Source of the DNA: Prorocentrum cordatum
Taxonomy: Eukaryota; Sar; Dinophyceae; Prorocentrales; Prorocentraceae
Assembly (NCBI GenBank): GCA_963575745.1
Contig: CAUYUJ010015271.1
Coordinates: 304,408 to 368,407 of the forward strand
DNA: 64,000 nucleotides
Reading direction: 5' to 3'
The notes under the pieces were generated by a model that did no database searches, was not told the DNA's origin, and saw only the letters and a program-made list of their open reading frames with translations. The position numbers and the translations under genes were made by a program. Below are positions 33,401-44,015 of this stretch, one piece after another; the stretch's first letter is position 1; the number at the start of each line of letters is the position of its first letter.

Positions 33401-33929
33401 GCGATGGCGCGCCAGCGACGCTGGCGAAGGAGTTCACGGTTGAATCTTGCGGCGCAGAAGCACCGAGGGACACGGTGACGCTATTGCACCCGACGGAATT
33501 CAGCTTTGATCGGGGCCGCGATCGATTCATTGAACGATCGACGTTGTGTCATAAACCATTGCGCGTGCCGACGCCGCGCGAACCTACTGTGGGGATTCGG
33601 GCGTTTTCGGCGGGTCCTGGGGGCTCTGCTGCCTCGGGATGTGTTCCAGCAGCTGCGCCTCGTCGAGAGCGTTCCGGGGGGCCCAGATCGTCCCGAACGG
33701 CCTACGGAGATTGGAGCTCTGGCCCCGGAGCCCAGCCTTCCGAGAAGGGCCAGTGTGGTGAGTCAGTGGGTGTGCGGGGTCACCGCACGGGTTTTGGACT
33801 CGGGCCGTTCTCCGAGGACGCCTCGGGCGACCGGGACCCACAGGGTCAGGGTCCCAGCACAGTGCGGCGACGGAGCGCGCGGCGAGGACGTCGGGGCTCT
33901 CTGGAGGCCGCTGCGCGGTCCGGCACACC

Positions 33930-34832
33930 ACACGGCCACGGGGCCCCCGCGGAGCCCCTGCTGCGCGGCCTCTTCCTCGTGCTGTTCCTGGAGATCCTGG
34001 GGGCGTCGCTGACGATACCCGTCTTCTACTACTTCTGTATACACGAGCTTGGCCTGTCGGCCGCGGAGGTGGGCACGGCCATGGCGTGCTTCAACGCTGC
34101 CCAGTTCGTCGGCGCGCCGGTGATCGGCAGGATCTCGGACGCCCGCGGGCGCCGGCGGGTGCTCCTCGGCGTCTTCTTCTGGACGTCCCTGTGCTTCGCC
34201 GCAACGTGCTTCGTGCACTCCTTCGAGGAGCTCCTGGTGGTGCGCGCGCTGGCAGGCCTGTCGGGCGGGAGCATTGTCGTCAGCACGGCCATGATCATGG
34301 ACGCGTCCACCTCCGCCGAGCGCCCCCAGCAGCTCGGCGTGCTGGGCGGCATCCTCGGGGTCGCCTTTACGATCGGGCCTGGCCTGGTCACTCTCGCGCT
34401 GTATCTCCGTGAGGTGGACAGGAGATGGGTTTTTGCCTCGGCGTCCGCTCTTGCGTTCGGTGGCGCTTGCGTTGGCTGCTGCATCCTCCAGGAGACCCTG
34501 GGGCCAGACAGGCGGGCCCCTCTCTGTGAGGTGAGGGGGGCCGACAGCAGCCCACTCGGGAAGTTCACGGTGGAGCTGGGCGAGATATATTCGCACGGGC
34601 TGGGCTGCATCTGGATGGGGCGATTCTGGGCGTCCCTGTCCTTCCTCTGCTTGTTTGCAACCTACGCGTTTCTGATCCACGACGCGTTCGGCTGGGGAGA
34701 CCGCGAGTTCGGCGTCATCCTGGCGATGAGCGGCATCGGCGAGGCGGTCATCGAGTATTTTGTGTACCCCTGGCTCAGCGAGACGCTGGGCAAGCACGCC
34801 GTGTTCGCCGCGGGCCTCGTCTCGGGGGGCGT
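33930..34832 (+). CDS. MFS transporter, exon A (TM1 to start of TM9)
   Basis: This exon encodes the N-terminal and central part of a 12-helix major-facilitator transporter of the TetA/drug-efflux type, a membrane protein moving a small solute by proton or ion coupling; the substrate is unknown. TM1 is LLRGLFLVLFLEILGASLTI; TM2 is VGTAMACFNAAQFVGAPVIG. The signature loop GRISDARGRRRVLLG matches motif A (G-x-x-x-D-x-x-GRR). TM4 (RALAGLSGGSIVVS) and TM5 (GILGVAFTIGPGLV, motif C-like) follow, then TM6, a cytoplasmic loop, TM7 and TM8 (EFGVILAMSGIGEAVIEYFV). The exon probably ends after GKHAVFAAGLVSGG at a GGC/GTCCGC donor (about 34832). The 5' limit is uncertain: the frame stays open upstream, but the sequence before about 33940 is not transporter-like, so an upstream exon with the ATG is expected. 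Confidence 0.8.
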
Positions 34833-36856
34833 CCGCGGACCACCTCGCCGATCCCGCCCGGCCGCCCATCCTGGGCCAAGGGTCGGTGCATATTCGGTTG
34901 GCCAGGGATCGGCGACTACAAAGGGTATGGTTACGCAAGGGCGTGGTTCGCAATCGGCAACGTTGGGGCCTCGGGAGCATAACACTGTTCTCGTTGCGCC
35001 TCCTCGGGGCGCGGCGGAGGGCTCTATCGAGGTCCCCGCCCGCCCCCCAGGGTGCCACATGCAAACCACACCGTTCGGAGTCGCCGAAGGGAGGCGGACA
35101 CCAGGAAGCTGGAGACACGTGGGCGACGACAGAAAACGGGGGCGACTCTGCCGACAGTTACGCGTACGCTGCTCGCGTGAGGACGCGCGCAAGCGCCCTC
35201 GCTTCTAGTGCAGCGTGCCGCGCTGGCGGCCCGCGTGACCTGTGGCGCCAGGTTGCCGTGTCATCTCGCGTAAGACCCGCTTCTGATCGTCGCTCGCATG
35301 GCGTTTCTGGCCTGGGCCAGAGCTGCATACACGTGTGGCCAGATCTCCTTCTGGCGCTCGGCCCTCGCCTGGCCAGGCAATCTGGCCCTTCGCATGTGTA
35401 TGCAGCAGGTGGCTAGCGGGTGCTTCACATGTGGGCCCGGCCATATGCCCAGGCCTCCGCTGACATGTTCCTTTCTGTGCGCCGCGCCAGACGTCCCGCC
35501 CCCTTCCCTGGGTGTAGTTTTTCGTTCCAGATCGATTCTTGATGGTCCCGATGGCGGGTCCCAGAAGCTGAGAAATCTAAGGCAAAACGTCGGGATTGAA
35601 GAACTCATATCTTCGGAGATTTGGGTGTGTTTCCAGCTTCCTGGTACGTACACCGATCCCAGGCCCAAGATCGGATGGGCCCGCATCGGCTTGGGCAACC
35701 AAAAAGACAGGGTCCAGGTGAAAGGGGCTGGTGGCAAAAACGTAGAGTCTGTAGCAGGCACTGAAGTATCTGACGGCACGTGCGAAAATAATTGCAACTC
35801 TTCTGCTATTCGTTGCAAAGCGTGCCTGCAAACGACCTCGGGGCATGTATCGAGGAATGAGGCAGACGGCAGACGGGCGTCCCGGCGTGTTTTCCAAGAC
35901 CTCGGCGGTCCATCTGCGACAGTCGTCACATCAAGAGTTGGCGCGCTTGGCATGAAGTGCGTTGTGCGGCACACAGAGATCGTTGCAGTTGCATTTCGCG
36001 CGGCTGTCATTTCTATTGCAGTCTGTCATTGCAACCGCGTTGCAGGTTGCACAACTCATTGCAAATGTACGGCAGACTGTCATGTGTTCATGCTCCAGAG
36101 AATTGTACTGCACTGTGCTGCGACAATCTTGTTGCACGCGGAAAGAGCAGCCCGTTTGTGCCCCAGAGTATTTTCGCACGCCCCAAATCTCCTGCAGCCC
36201 CCAAATTGTAATGCAATGTGTTGCAGCTGGCGTGTTGCATTGCACTGCTGCGCTGGCCGATTGCGGCATGACCGTCCAGATCCAATTTGATCGCCTAGAT
36301 AGCCTGCGAGCAGGGGGACGCGGGGTGCCCAAGAGCGTTGTCCGATTCCGATGCCGGAGTCGGAGACCTACTCGCATCGAATTGGTTGGCCTTGACACCT
36401 CGAACTCGCAAAGGGTCAAGACACCAACAATACATCTTCGGGTTGCGAACTGTTTGCCGCAATCACACCAATCGAACGCGTTCTTGTACGAGCCACATCC
36501 AGTGTCCAACAGCAGCACCCGCTTCTACTTGTTGGAGTCCCTTCTGTTCAGATTTAGATCCTGGGAGATTGACTATTCAGAATCGGCGCTGGTATGTCCT
36601 TGGTCGGCGACTGGCGCAATCTGGCGCCATGTCGCTGAATCCGGCTCAATCCCGCTCCATCCCGCTGACAGTATGGGCCCATGGCAAGAAACACCCTGCT
36701 TGCCTCCAGGGTGCCCCGGGTTTCCTGGGTTTCGACGGTCTTGCTGTGGAAAGCGCGACGCTCCCACACCAAAAATCCGTGGACGCCCTGGGGTCTCAGG
36801 GTTGGGTTTCGTGTGGAAGGTTTCTTGTGGACGCGTCTCAACTGCAATTCGCTCGC
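34833..36856. other. Intronic DNA of the transporter gene, TTGCA-rich in part
   Basis: No exon recognised. 35312-35405 can form a hairpin (CTGCATACACGTG against CATGTGTATGCAG). 35980-36250 is rich in the word TTGCA. An open frame 36338-37063 has no known domain. Confidence 0.4.
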
Positions 36857-37053
36857 TGGCCCCTTGCAGCAGCTGGTCAGGAGGGAAAAAAACACACAGA
36901 CTCAATGATTCGTCGATTCCCCGGAAAATGTGCGAAACTATGGGCAGTGGGGGGGAAGACAAACACCCAGAAAATATGGGAAACTATAGGGAATCCTTTT
37001 ACGTACTTGTGTCTATTTGTTTGTGTGTCCCATGGCCCCCTTGCAGCAGCTGG
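36857..37053. mobile_element. Family B element, copy B2, with 20-bp flanking direct repeat
   Basis: The core runs GAGGGAAAAAAACACACAG, TCGTCGATTCCCCGGAAAAT, GGGGGGGAAGACAAACACCC, then a TG-rich end TTTGTTTGTGTGTCCCA. It is flanked by TGGCCCCTTGCAGCAGCTGG (36857-36876) and the same sequence with one extra C (37033-37053). The left repeat provides a CTG/GTCAGG donor and the right one a CCCTTGCAG acceptor. The element would therefore be removable as a 171-nt intron (36876-37046). Confidence 0.7.
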
Positions 37054-37193
37054 CCCGACTTAACGGCAGGCCTGCGCCCGCGGCCGCGAAGCCCCGGAGC
37101 GCGGGCGCTCAAGGTCAAAAGGGCCGCCAGCGGCTCGGCAGCGGCCGCCGTCGAGCGACCTGCGCCGTCGAAGCGCCGCGATCGTTCCATCAT

Positions 37194-37352
37194 CAGGAGG
37201 GGAAACTACACACAGGGGACCCAATCCGTCGCCGATTCCCCAGGAAATATGGGAAAATATGGGAATTCGGGGGAAGACAAAAGCCCAGAAGATATGGGGA
37301 AGTATGGGGTATCCTGGTATCTGTGTGTATGTATTTGTGTGTCCCAGGGCTC
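37194..37352. mobile_element. Family B element, copy B3
   Basis: Starts ATCAGGAGGGGAAACTACAC, contains CGATTCCCCAGGAAATATGG and GGGGGAAGACAAAAGCCCAG, and ends TGTATTTGTGTGTCCCAGGG. It lies 140 bp from B2 in the same orientation. Confidence 0.75.
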
Positions 37353-37884
37353 CTTCAAATCAGAGGAGCGTGAAGTATTGATATTGACAGTGTTCAAGAG
37401 TTCTGGGTTTCCCCGTCCTTCCGCACGGGCTCCAGGGACAAATGTGGTCGAGCGCATGCCGTCGGGCAGGCTCTCTGCGTGGACGTGCGCGGTGCATTTT
37501 CGCGCATCGGAGCGCCGCGTGGATGGTTCAACCTTGAATCAGGGTTGACCGATCCACGCGGAGTAAGAAACCAACGCCCGCGACATCGCCACGCGAAGCA
37601 GCCGTAGCCACTCATGCCTTTGACGAAGGCCTCCTAGGGGTTGCCCCCCTTGGTTGGCCAAGCCTACCTGCTTCTTCTGGAAGGCCAACATCTGGGGCCG
37701 ATGCCAAATACCGTCTCACATCCTAGTCGACAGCGTCTATGGACGCACTGGGTGCCGTGGCGTCCATAGACACCTTCGGGGTGGACGCGTCGATGGACTG
37801 TGTGGCCGTTGCGCTCGGCGCGGTGCAAGGCCGGAGAAAGGGTAGATCCGTCTACGGTATCTTCTTGCTCTAGAGCAGGTCCCA
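37353..37884. other. Spacer between B3 and A6
   Basis: No gene or recognised repeat. GC-rich mixed sequence in the transporter intron. Confidence 0.4.
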
Positions 37885-38057
37885 CATGGTACTTTCAGGT
37901 CGGGCGTGCCCCCTGCAGGCGAATTTTGGACGAAACGTAGAACAGACCGACAAATATTCAAACACATTCAAAAAGAGTCAAAAGATCGTCCCCATATTAT
38001 TCTTGATTATCATTGAATCTTCCTCCTGCAGAGGGACAGGCCCGACTTCATGGTACT
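37885..38057. mobile_element. Family A inverted-repeat element, copy A6, with 9-bp target duplication
   Basis: The element (37894-38048) starts TTCAGGTCGGGCGTGCCCCC and ends GAGGGACAGGCCCGACTT. It is flanked by the exact 9-bp direct repeat CATGGTACT (37885-37893 and 38049-38057). The inner edges are GCAGGCGAATTTTGGACGAA and TCTTCCTCCTGCAG. It lies immediately before candidate transporter exon B. Confidence 0.85.
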
Positions 38058-38097
38058 CCAATGCCTTCCAACTTCTGGGCTGCCTCGAATCGGCGAG

Positions 38098-38168
38098 GTG
38101 GCCAGCTGCCGTCGCCTGGCCCTCCTGGTGGCCGCCAGCCTGGTCCTCCTGCCCTTCTGCTGGGCCTG
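38098..38168 (+). CDS. MFS transporter, candidate exon B
   Basis: After an AG at 38096-38097 the frame reads VASCRRLALLVAASLVLLPF then CWAC, a basic loop and one hydrophobic helix. Its phase 0 start agrees with the phase 0 end of exon A. It lies directly 3' of element A6 and directly 5' of inverted-repeat element C1. The B-to-C junction does not fit a GT/GC/GA donor in the required phase, so either its end is misplaced or the segment is not an exon. Confidence 0.4.
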
Positions 38169-38327
38169 TTTTTCCACCACTACCACCATAAGTTGGAGGG
38201 GGAGGGGGAGGAGGAGCAGGAGGCGGAGGAGGAGGAGGAGGCGGAGGAGGAGGAGGCGGAGGACGAGGAGGAGGAGGAGGACCCCCTTCCCCTCCAACTC
38301 ATGGTGGTGGCGGTGGAACACACGCCC
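38162..38327. mobile_element. Family C inverted-repeat element, copy C1
   Basis: The left arm starts GGGCCTGTTTTTCCACC and runs to ATAAGTTGGAG (38162-38199). The right arm CTCCAACTCATGGTGGTGG...GGAACACACGCCC (38291-38327) is its imperfect reverse complement over about 36 bp. The centre is a GGA/GGC purine tract. It sits exactly between transporter exons B and C. Confidence 0.7.
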
Positions 38328-38329
38328 AG

Positions 38330-38453
38330 CACCTTCGGGGCCCTGGCCGCGCGGTCCGTGCCGGTGCACGCCGTGGGCCTGGCGCTCTTCGTGGCCGGCA
38401 GCGGCCTCTCCGACCCGGGGATACCGGACCTCGTGGGGACGTACGCCCCCGAG
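38330..38453 (+). CDS. MFS transporter, exon C (TM10)
   Basis: Reads TFGALAARSVPVHAVGLALF then VAGSGLSDPGIPDLVGTYAP then E. This matches MFS helix 10, with the G-x-G-L..P pattern and the loop before helix 11. It is bracketed by two copies of the inverted-repeat element C (38162-38327 and 38476-38610). The acceptor would be CGCCCAG at 38323-38329. The 3' end at GAG (38453) is phase 0 and continues cleanly into exon D at 54396. The eight bases GAGGACCG are present at both ends of the intron. Confidence 0.6.
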
Positions 38454-38475
38454 GACCGCAGGACAATTGAATTGG

Positions 38476-38610
38476 TGGGCCTGTTCCACCACCACCACCA
38501 TGAGTTGGAGGGGGAGGAGGTCCTCCTCCTCCTCCTCCTCCTCCTCCTCCTCCTCCTCCTCCTCCACCTCCTTCCCCCATCGAACTTGTGGAAAAAAGGC
38601 CCATCAACAA
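38476..38610. mobile_element. Family C inverted-repeat element, copy C2
   Basis: The left arm GTGGGCCTGTTCCACCACC...ATGAGTTGGAGG matches C1. The right arm ATCGAACTTGTGGAAAAAAG with GGCCCATC is a more diverged inverted copy. The centre is (TCC)n. It begins 22 bp after exon C. Confidence 0.65.
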
Positions 38611-38871
38611 TGGTACCCCCCGAGATCGGGAATCCCGACAATCGAGCTCTTCGGGCGTTTGCACTGGCTCCTGGAGGCTCTCCAGGCGGGGTGCTCTTCA
38701 GTGGCTGCGCCGCGCCGAGAGCTTTATGGGGGGTGCCCAGATCGGCCTCAAGGGCCGCCGGGGACACGAAAACCGAGGGATGCCTGAACTCGTCGGGGTG
38801 TGCGCCTCCCGAGGGCCAGAGAACCATGACACTGGTAAGCCTGCAGGTTGCGCACAGACGCCCCCCCCCCC

Positions 38872-39052
38872 CAAGGTAGCCTTAAGTCGGGCCTGTCCCT
38901 CTACAGGAGGGATCGTCAACAATAGTTAAACATAGTCTGGGGACGATCTTTTGAACATTGTATCACTATTTTTGAGTTTTTGTTTTGGTATCTCTTATCT
39001 TTCGCCCCAAAATCCCCCTGTAGGGGGACACGCCCGACCTGTAGGTAGCCCC
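38872..39052. mobile_element. Family A inverted-repeat element, copy A7, with 8-bp target duplication
   Basis: The element (38881-39041) begins CTTAAGTCGGGCCTGTCCC and ends GGGGGACACGCCCGACCTGT. AGGTAGCC flanks both sides. The middle resembles A1 (AATAGTTAAACATAGTCTGG). Confidence 0.8.
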
Positions 39053-39133
39053 AGCGGACCCCAGCAGGCCCCCCCTTGAGCAGCGCATGCCGACCTCGGC
39101 ATACCCCCCGAGCAGCCCAGGGGCGGTCTCAAC

Positions 39134-39500
<367 letters not shown>

Positions 39501-39628
39501 CTTCATCCACGCCCTGGCGCTGCCTCCAGCGGCGCCCGTGGGGCGCCCCGCGCCCCACGGGCTGCGGCGTGGAGACCGCCGCGCGCTGCTCGGGGGGGGG
39601 GCCTCGGTGAGGCCAGCCGAGGCTGCCC

Positions 39629-39822
39629 TGAAGTCGGGCGTGTCCCCCTATGCAGGGGGGATGTTCGACGAGAAAAAAATATACCCCAAACATGCACCAG
39701 GAAGGTCACACGATATTCAAAAAATAGTCCCCAGGCCATTGTTGGATTATTTTTGGCTTATTTTTTATGATTTTTAAGGTTTCGTCCAAAACCTCCTTGT
39801 CGGGGGACAGGCCCGACTTAAG
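39629..39822. mobile_element. Family A inverted-repeat element, copy A8
   Basis: Left end GAAGTCGGGCGTGTCCCCCT and right end GGGGGACAGGCCCGACTTAA. Inner edges are GGGGGGATGTTCGACG and TTTCGTCCAAAACCTCC. It abuts hairpin element F. Confidence 0.85.
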
Positions 39823-39832
39823 ACTACCCATA

Positions 39833-39978
39833 GGGGGCCACATGCGAGCCCTACCCCTGCCCCCCACGAGTTCTGAGGGGGAGGGTGGGGCTCAGTTCGT
39901 TCGGGAGCTCCCGAGTGAAGCGAGCCCCACTCTCCCCCGCTCGTGGGTGGCAGGGCTACGGTTCGCATGTGGCCCCCC
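39833..39978. mobile_element. Hairpin element F
   Basis: A 146-bp near-palindrome. The left arm GGGGGCCACATGCGAGCCCT...CCCCCCACGAG (39834-39872) pairs with the right arm CTCGTGGGTGGCAGGGCT...CGCATGTGGCCCCCC, about 35 of 39 positions. Non-coding. Confidence 0.75.
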
Positions 39979-40029
39979 AACCCATCGGTCGTTGAAAGAA
40001 GATATTTGGGGGTTCCCAGGCGCCAATCT

Positions 40030-40410
40030 ACTTGATGAGCGCCTTCCTACTCCAATCTTTATCGAGCGGCGTCCCCCTCTGCCGCCCTCCCAAGGGGGGC
40101 AGATGGAACCCCATCTGCTCTCAGCCGACTCCCTCGATAGGCGCCTTCCTGCTCCCATTCTCTCGAGTGGCTTCCCCCTCCGCCGTCCTCCCAACGGGGG
40201 GGCAGATGGAACCCCATCTACTCCCAGCACCTTCCTACGTCATGCTTCTGCCGACTCCCTTGACAGGCGCCCTCCTGCTCCAATTTTTCTCGAGTGGCTT
40301 CCCCCCCTGCCGTCCTCCCACGGGGGGGGCCGACGGCACCCCGAACTCCTCTCTCCCAACCCTCCTGCTTCCTGCTTTTGCCGGCTGCCTTCCGGCCAAG
40401 GGGCACTCGG
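40030..40410. repeat. Tandem repeat of about 100-125-bp units
   Basis: Three units share GGCGCCTTCCTGCTCC, TCGAGTGGCTTCCCCC and GGGGCAGATGGAACCCC, starting near 40038, 40139 and 40264. Confidence 0.75.
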
Positions 40411-40441
40411 GAGGCCTGCTGAGGCCAGCCAGGACTGCCTC

Positions 40442-40446
<5 letters not shown>

Positions 40447-40472
<26 letters not shown>

Positions 40473-40612
40473 GAGGAGGAGGAGGAGGAGGAGGAGGAGG
40501 AGGAGGAGGAGGAGGAGGAGGAGGAGGAGGAGGAGGAGGAGGAGGCGGAGGAGGCGGTGGCGGAGGAGGAGGAGGGAGGGAGGAGGGATGAGGGAGGAGG
40601 GAGGAGGGAGGA
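40447..40612 (+). repeat. (GGA)n tract, LINE 1 target site (left part)
   Basis: Long (AGG)n followed by a less regular GGGAGGGAGGAGGGATGAGG edge. The last 31 bp (40582-40612) are the left target duplication of LINE 1. Confidence 0.95.
40582..40612. repeat. Target-site duplication of LINE 1, left copy
   Basis: The 31 bp are identical base for base to 46823-46853. They include the non-repetitive word GGGATGAGGG, so the match is not only low-complexity coincidence. Confidence 0.8.
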
Positions 40613-40663
40613 CCAGCGCTCAGATTGGGGTGAATCCCGCTTGTCTCTGGAGCTCGTGCCGCG

Positions 40664-41245
40664 TTAAACAGCAGAGCTCATCTCCTCCAATTCTCTCACC
40701 AGCTGGGCCAGCGGGATCGGAGGCTTCAGCAAAATGGGCGAGTTCGCCGTGCCTTTGGGGTACCGTCCTTCCCCCGCTCGCTGTCGTTGCAACAAGCGTC
40801 CATTTGTAGGCGGGGAACATTCACCTCTGAGGCCACGGGTTCCTTCTGTAAACGAGCCGCACTTCCAGCACATAGTTATGCTCGAGGGTCTATCATCCAG
40901 ATACCCAAGAAACATCGGTTTATGGCCTCGTGGATTGGCCAGCAGCTCATGGTGGTGGGCACAAAAACCAGGGCACTGTTCCTTTTCGCGGCGCTTCAAA
41001 GCATGGTCCGAGGCCGAGCTCTGACGACACACTGCGCACAGCCACCCATTGCCCCATTTATGCCACTGATGTGCCCGCCTGGGTATGATAAGCTCGTCCC
41101 CAGGAACCGACGGGGGAGGAGGAGGAGGACTCGGAGGAGGAGGAACTTTTTGTCCCCAGGCGGGCTGAGCCGCGGCCGCTCCCACGGGTGGGTTCAAACT
41201 TTTCTCTGGCTTGTCAAGTCCTTTTGATCCAGCCTTCGGAGCCAC
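40664..41245 (-). pseudogene. LINE 1 C-terminal zinc-finger domain
   Basis: The frame follows an in-frame TAA (41294-41296) after the RNase H. Motifs: HKWGNGWLCAVCRQSS (His...Trp-x-Cys-x-x-Cys), CPGFCAHHHEL and MCWKCGSFTEG followed by a distal Cys. These paired Cys/His sets typify the C-terminus of dinoflagellate LINE polyproteins and probably bind the element's RNA. It ends with a stop at 40664, about 50 bp before the element's 3' end. A Pro-rich linker (41100-41150) precedes it. Confidence 0.65.
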
Positions 41246-41293
41246 CGCAGGCCAGATCTGGAGGGCTTCTGAAACATATCTGAGGTATTTCTT

Positions 41294-41982
41294 TTAAAGA
41301 GCCGTCTGAGCAACCTGTTGCTCAAGTTCATTAGTACTTAACCGGGGACCCCTGGCAGCGGCTATCTTCGCATATCGGTCAGCAGCGTCGTTGCCTTTAG
41401 CTCGTCGCCACTCCTCGCTGCCTGGGGTCAAGGATTCGATGTCCACGTGCGCTTTGATGTTGTGGAGCCTGGGGCCGATGGGGGTCATGCTGGCCCTAGC
41501 CAGGACCTGAAAGGCCCCGTAAAAAGGCGGACCGAGAAAACTGTGGCTTCTGGTGCACAGCAATAGCTCCTTTTATAATCTACAAAAATCTGGGCGTGTG
41601 GGGAGGCATTCAGAGCAGCAGCAAGCACACCGCAGTGCTCAGCAGCAGGGGAGGTAGGAGGAAGGAGGTTGCCCACACGCCCCATCATGTAAGCCGAGAC
41701 TTCACCGTGCCCATCGATGGCCACCATAGCCCATCCCGCTAGGTTGTAGCATTGGGCCCCTGCCTTAAAGAAGGAGCCGTCCGTGAAAACGTCATCAGAG
41801 AAAGCTTCCTGTGGCGAGAGGAATGGGTCCCGACTCCAAAAGTCCGCATATTCGTAGCCGAACCCAGCAGGAGCCCCCGAGTCAAAGTCAGGTGAAAACT
41901 GAAAACCGAAGGCCAGGACCTGATCTAAAAGGTTACTTATCTGATCCAGCTCGTCTGCAGTAAATTCCATTTCTTCGCGCAA
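41294..41982 (-). pseudogene. LINE 1 RNase H domain
   Basis: Acidic active-site boxes appear in order: VFTDGSFF (first Asp), AAEHCGVLAAALN (Glu), IFVDYKRS (second Asp). After a frameshift near 41545 comes KAHVDIESLTPGSEEW and AKGNDAADRYAKIAA (final His/Asp region). RNase H removes template RNA during reverse transcription. The start joins the RT frame through an in-frame TGA at 41998-42000, where a Cys would fit the HRLLEC-type ending. Confidence 0.75.
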
Positions 41983-41997
41983 CTGGGCTGAGAGGCG

Positions 41998-44015
41998 TCA
42001 CTCCAGCAAACGATGCTTTAAAGTATCCTGCTGGGCTCCGCATTGGCAAGCCTCCTCTACTTCATATCCTGCTTGACGCAGACGAGTCCGCGTCCAAAGG
42101 CACTGTGTGAGAAAGCAGACGAGCGTGGACCTGGCCTTCTTAGTTAAACTCTTACCGTCTATCAAGGCTCGGGCAATTGAAACATCGACGGTCTCCTGGG
42201 GATAGCCAAGTTTCTGAGCAGCTTTACGCAAGTTGAGCCTATCCCAGGCTGCTTGCATTTCCTGGGCCATCATCTTCGGCGTGCAAGTCGTGAGCGGGTA
42301 TTTTAGCCCGTTCTCGTCTTGCAGTTCCAAAACAGAAGCAAAACTCCAACCAATCCTCTTGAGGGAGAGGTAGGCGGCCCCAAAGGGGCCTCTTTCAGCA
42401 GCCCACTTACTTGGGGGGGATGCTAACATAGGTTCGGCCAGGCCCTTCAGCTCAAGAAGTTCACGCGGGTGTGACGGCTGGGTGGCAGCACGCCATATCA
42501 TCGTCGCCCATGTGAGTACTGGTCCCAAGCCTGCACGCCACGATGGGTCTCCAAGCACTGCCAACCTGAGTGACCTACTTCGCGTAGCGCATCTGGGGCC
42601 GGCTGTTCTGAGGCATTCAGTTTGAATCTTACGAAGTTCGACGTGACCGACTCCCGCAACTTCCGTGCCGTAAGTGATGGCCTGCTGGAGGCCTGTCTTC
42701 CAAAGTTTCCTTGTGTCCCCTCCAGCTATCTTGATAGCTCGAATCCGATGTCGTCGATTTCGATGTCGAACAAACCGTTTGTACAAAGTAGCCTTGGCCA
42801 GCCGGCGACTAACTCGAATCCTCGAAGCTCCTGCAGAACTATCTACCCCTAGGTTCGTAGCCCCATGCGAGTCCTCGGGGCCCGCATACTTCCCAAGAAC
42901 TTTCCTGATTGTCTGTCGGAGCCGAGGGTTCGACGCAATAACCTGAGCTTTGTGCAGCGCGAGCTTGCACTCTAAATCGTCCTGGATGATTACTGCCAGC
43001 CTTGCCGCCGAGTGTTGCAGTTGTCGCACCAGAGCCTCCTGATTTTGATGCTGTTGTCCCATGAATAGGTCATCAATAAACATCTGCGAATCCGTGCCCC
43101 TAGGGTTCTTTTTGCTCCAGCAGTCCAGGGGACCCAAACTATAGACCTGCACCAGAAAAGTAGCCCAGCCGCAACCCGCCGCAATCCCTCTCGTCGGATG
43201 GTTGACCATCTGCACTAGGTCCCTGGTGGCGACCAGTCGCTGGCTGCTGTGCTGGGTTAAAATGACCTTTAGGATATTGCTGCTGAAACTTGTGGCGTGG
43301 GCCCTCTCTATCAGCTTGTGATGGTTGATATACTCATAGTAGTTGCTGAGGTCCCACAACACAGCGCCTGCATGCAGGGTCTCTTGGCGGGTCACGCCAT
43401 TCTCTGCCTTCAAAATCTGCAGAAAAAAACAACTTCCGTGATACTCTTGCCCGCCTGATGGGCCAAAAATCTGCGTCGGCGCTTTGGTTCCCATTTCTTC
43501 GCTTCTCCCTGGCGGACCTTGGACCAGATGCGATGCAGTCCTGGCATCATCCCGATCCCCCTGAACTGCGGTAAAGCCTGAGCCACCTTGGCTTTGTTTT
43601 GCTTGGGGATCAGCACCGAAACTACTGCCTGCAACTGCTTGGGCATCGCACCTATGGACTCGACCAGGTGCAAAAAGCGGCAGGCCAGGTCGGCCTGGTG
43701 AAGCGACAGGCTCTGGAAATGCTTGGGGTGAAAGCCGTCCCACGTAGAGGCCGTCACGTGGGTGTACTGCTTTGCTGCATCAATCAGCTGCTGGGGCTCT
43801 ATCATGGACATCTGGGGCTCGAAAGGGCCTGGGGGTACTTCGTACTGGGGCCTCTCGTCGGTGGTATCCCAAAGTTGACTAAGTCGAACAGCTCCATGCT
43901 CCAAAACCTTCGAAGAGCGCCCAGTCCAAGAACCTTTCCAGGGGAACAGCTTGGGGAGCCCAGGCCTCCAGGTTCTTGGTCCACTTGTGAGCCCCGCCAG
44001 CATTGCCTTGCGCAC
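41998..44015 (-). pseudogene. LINE 1 reverse transcriptase
   Basis: From the N-terminus: TWDGFHPKHF (motif 0), VVSVLIPKQNK (motif 1) and FRGIGMMPGLHRIWSKVR (motif 2) in the frame of 44015-43410. After a frameshift near 43440 come GAVLWDLSNYYEYINH (motif A, Asp), PTRGIAAGCGWATFLVQ (motif B) and DSQMFIDDLFM (motif C, the catalytic -DD- box). The thumb and linker extend to a Cys-x-Cys/HRLL ending at 42000. Phe-Ile-Asp-Asp replaces the common Phe/Tyr-Ala-Asp-Asp. Role: target-primed synthesis of element DNA. Confidence 0.85.

Noticed and set aside
35962-37548. Plus-strand ORF of 528 codons across the B2 and B3 elements
   Set aside because: It runs through repeats and TTGCA-rich DNA, has no domain, and changes character several times; probably chance openness in intronic sequence.
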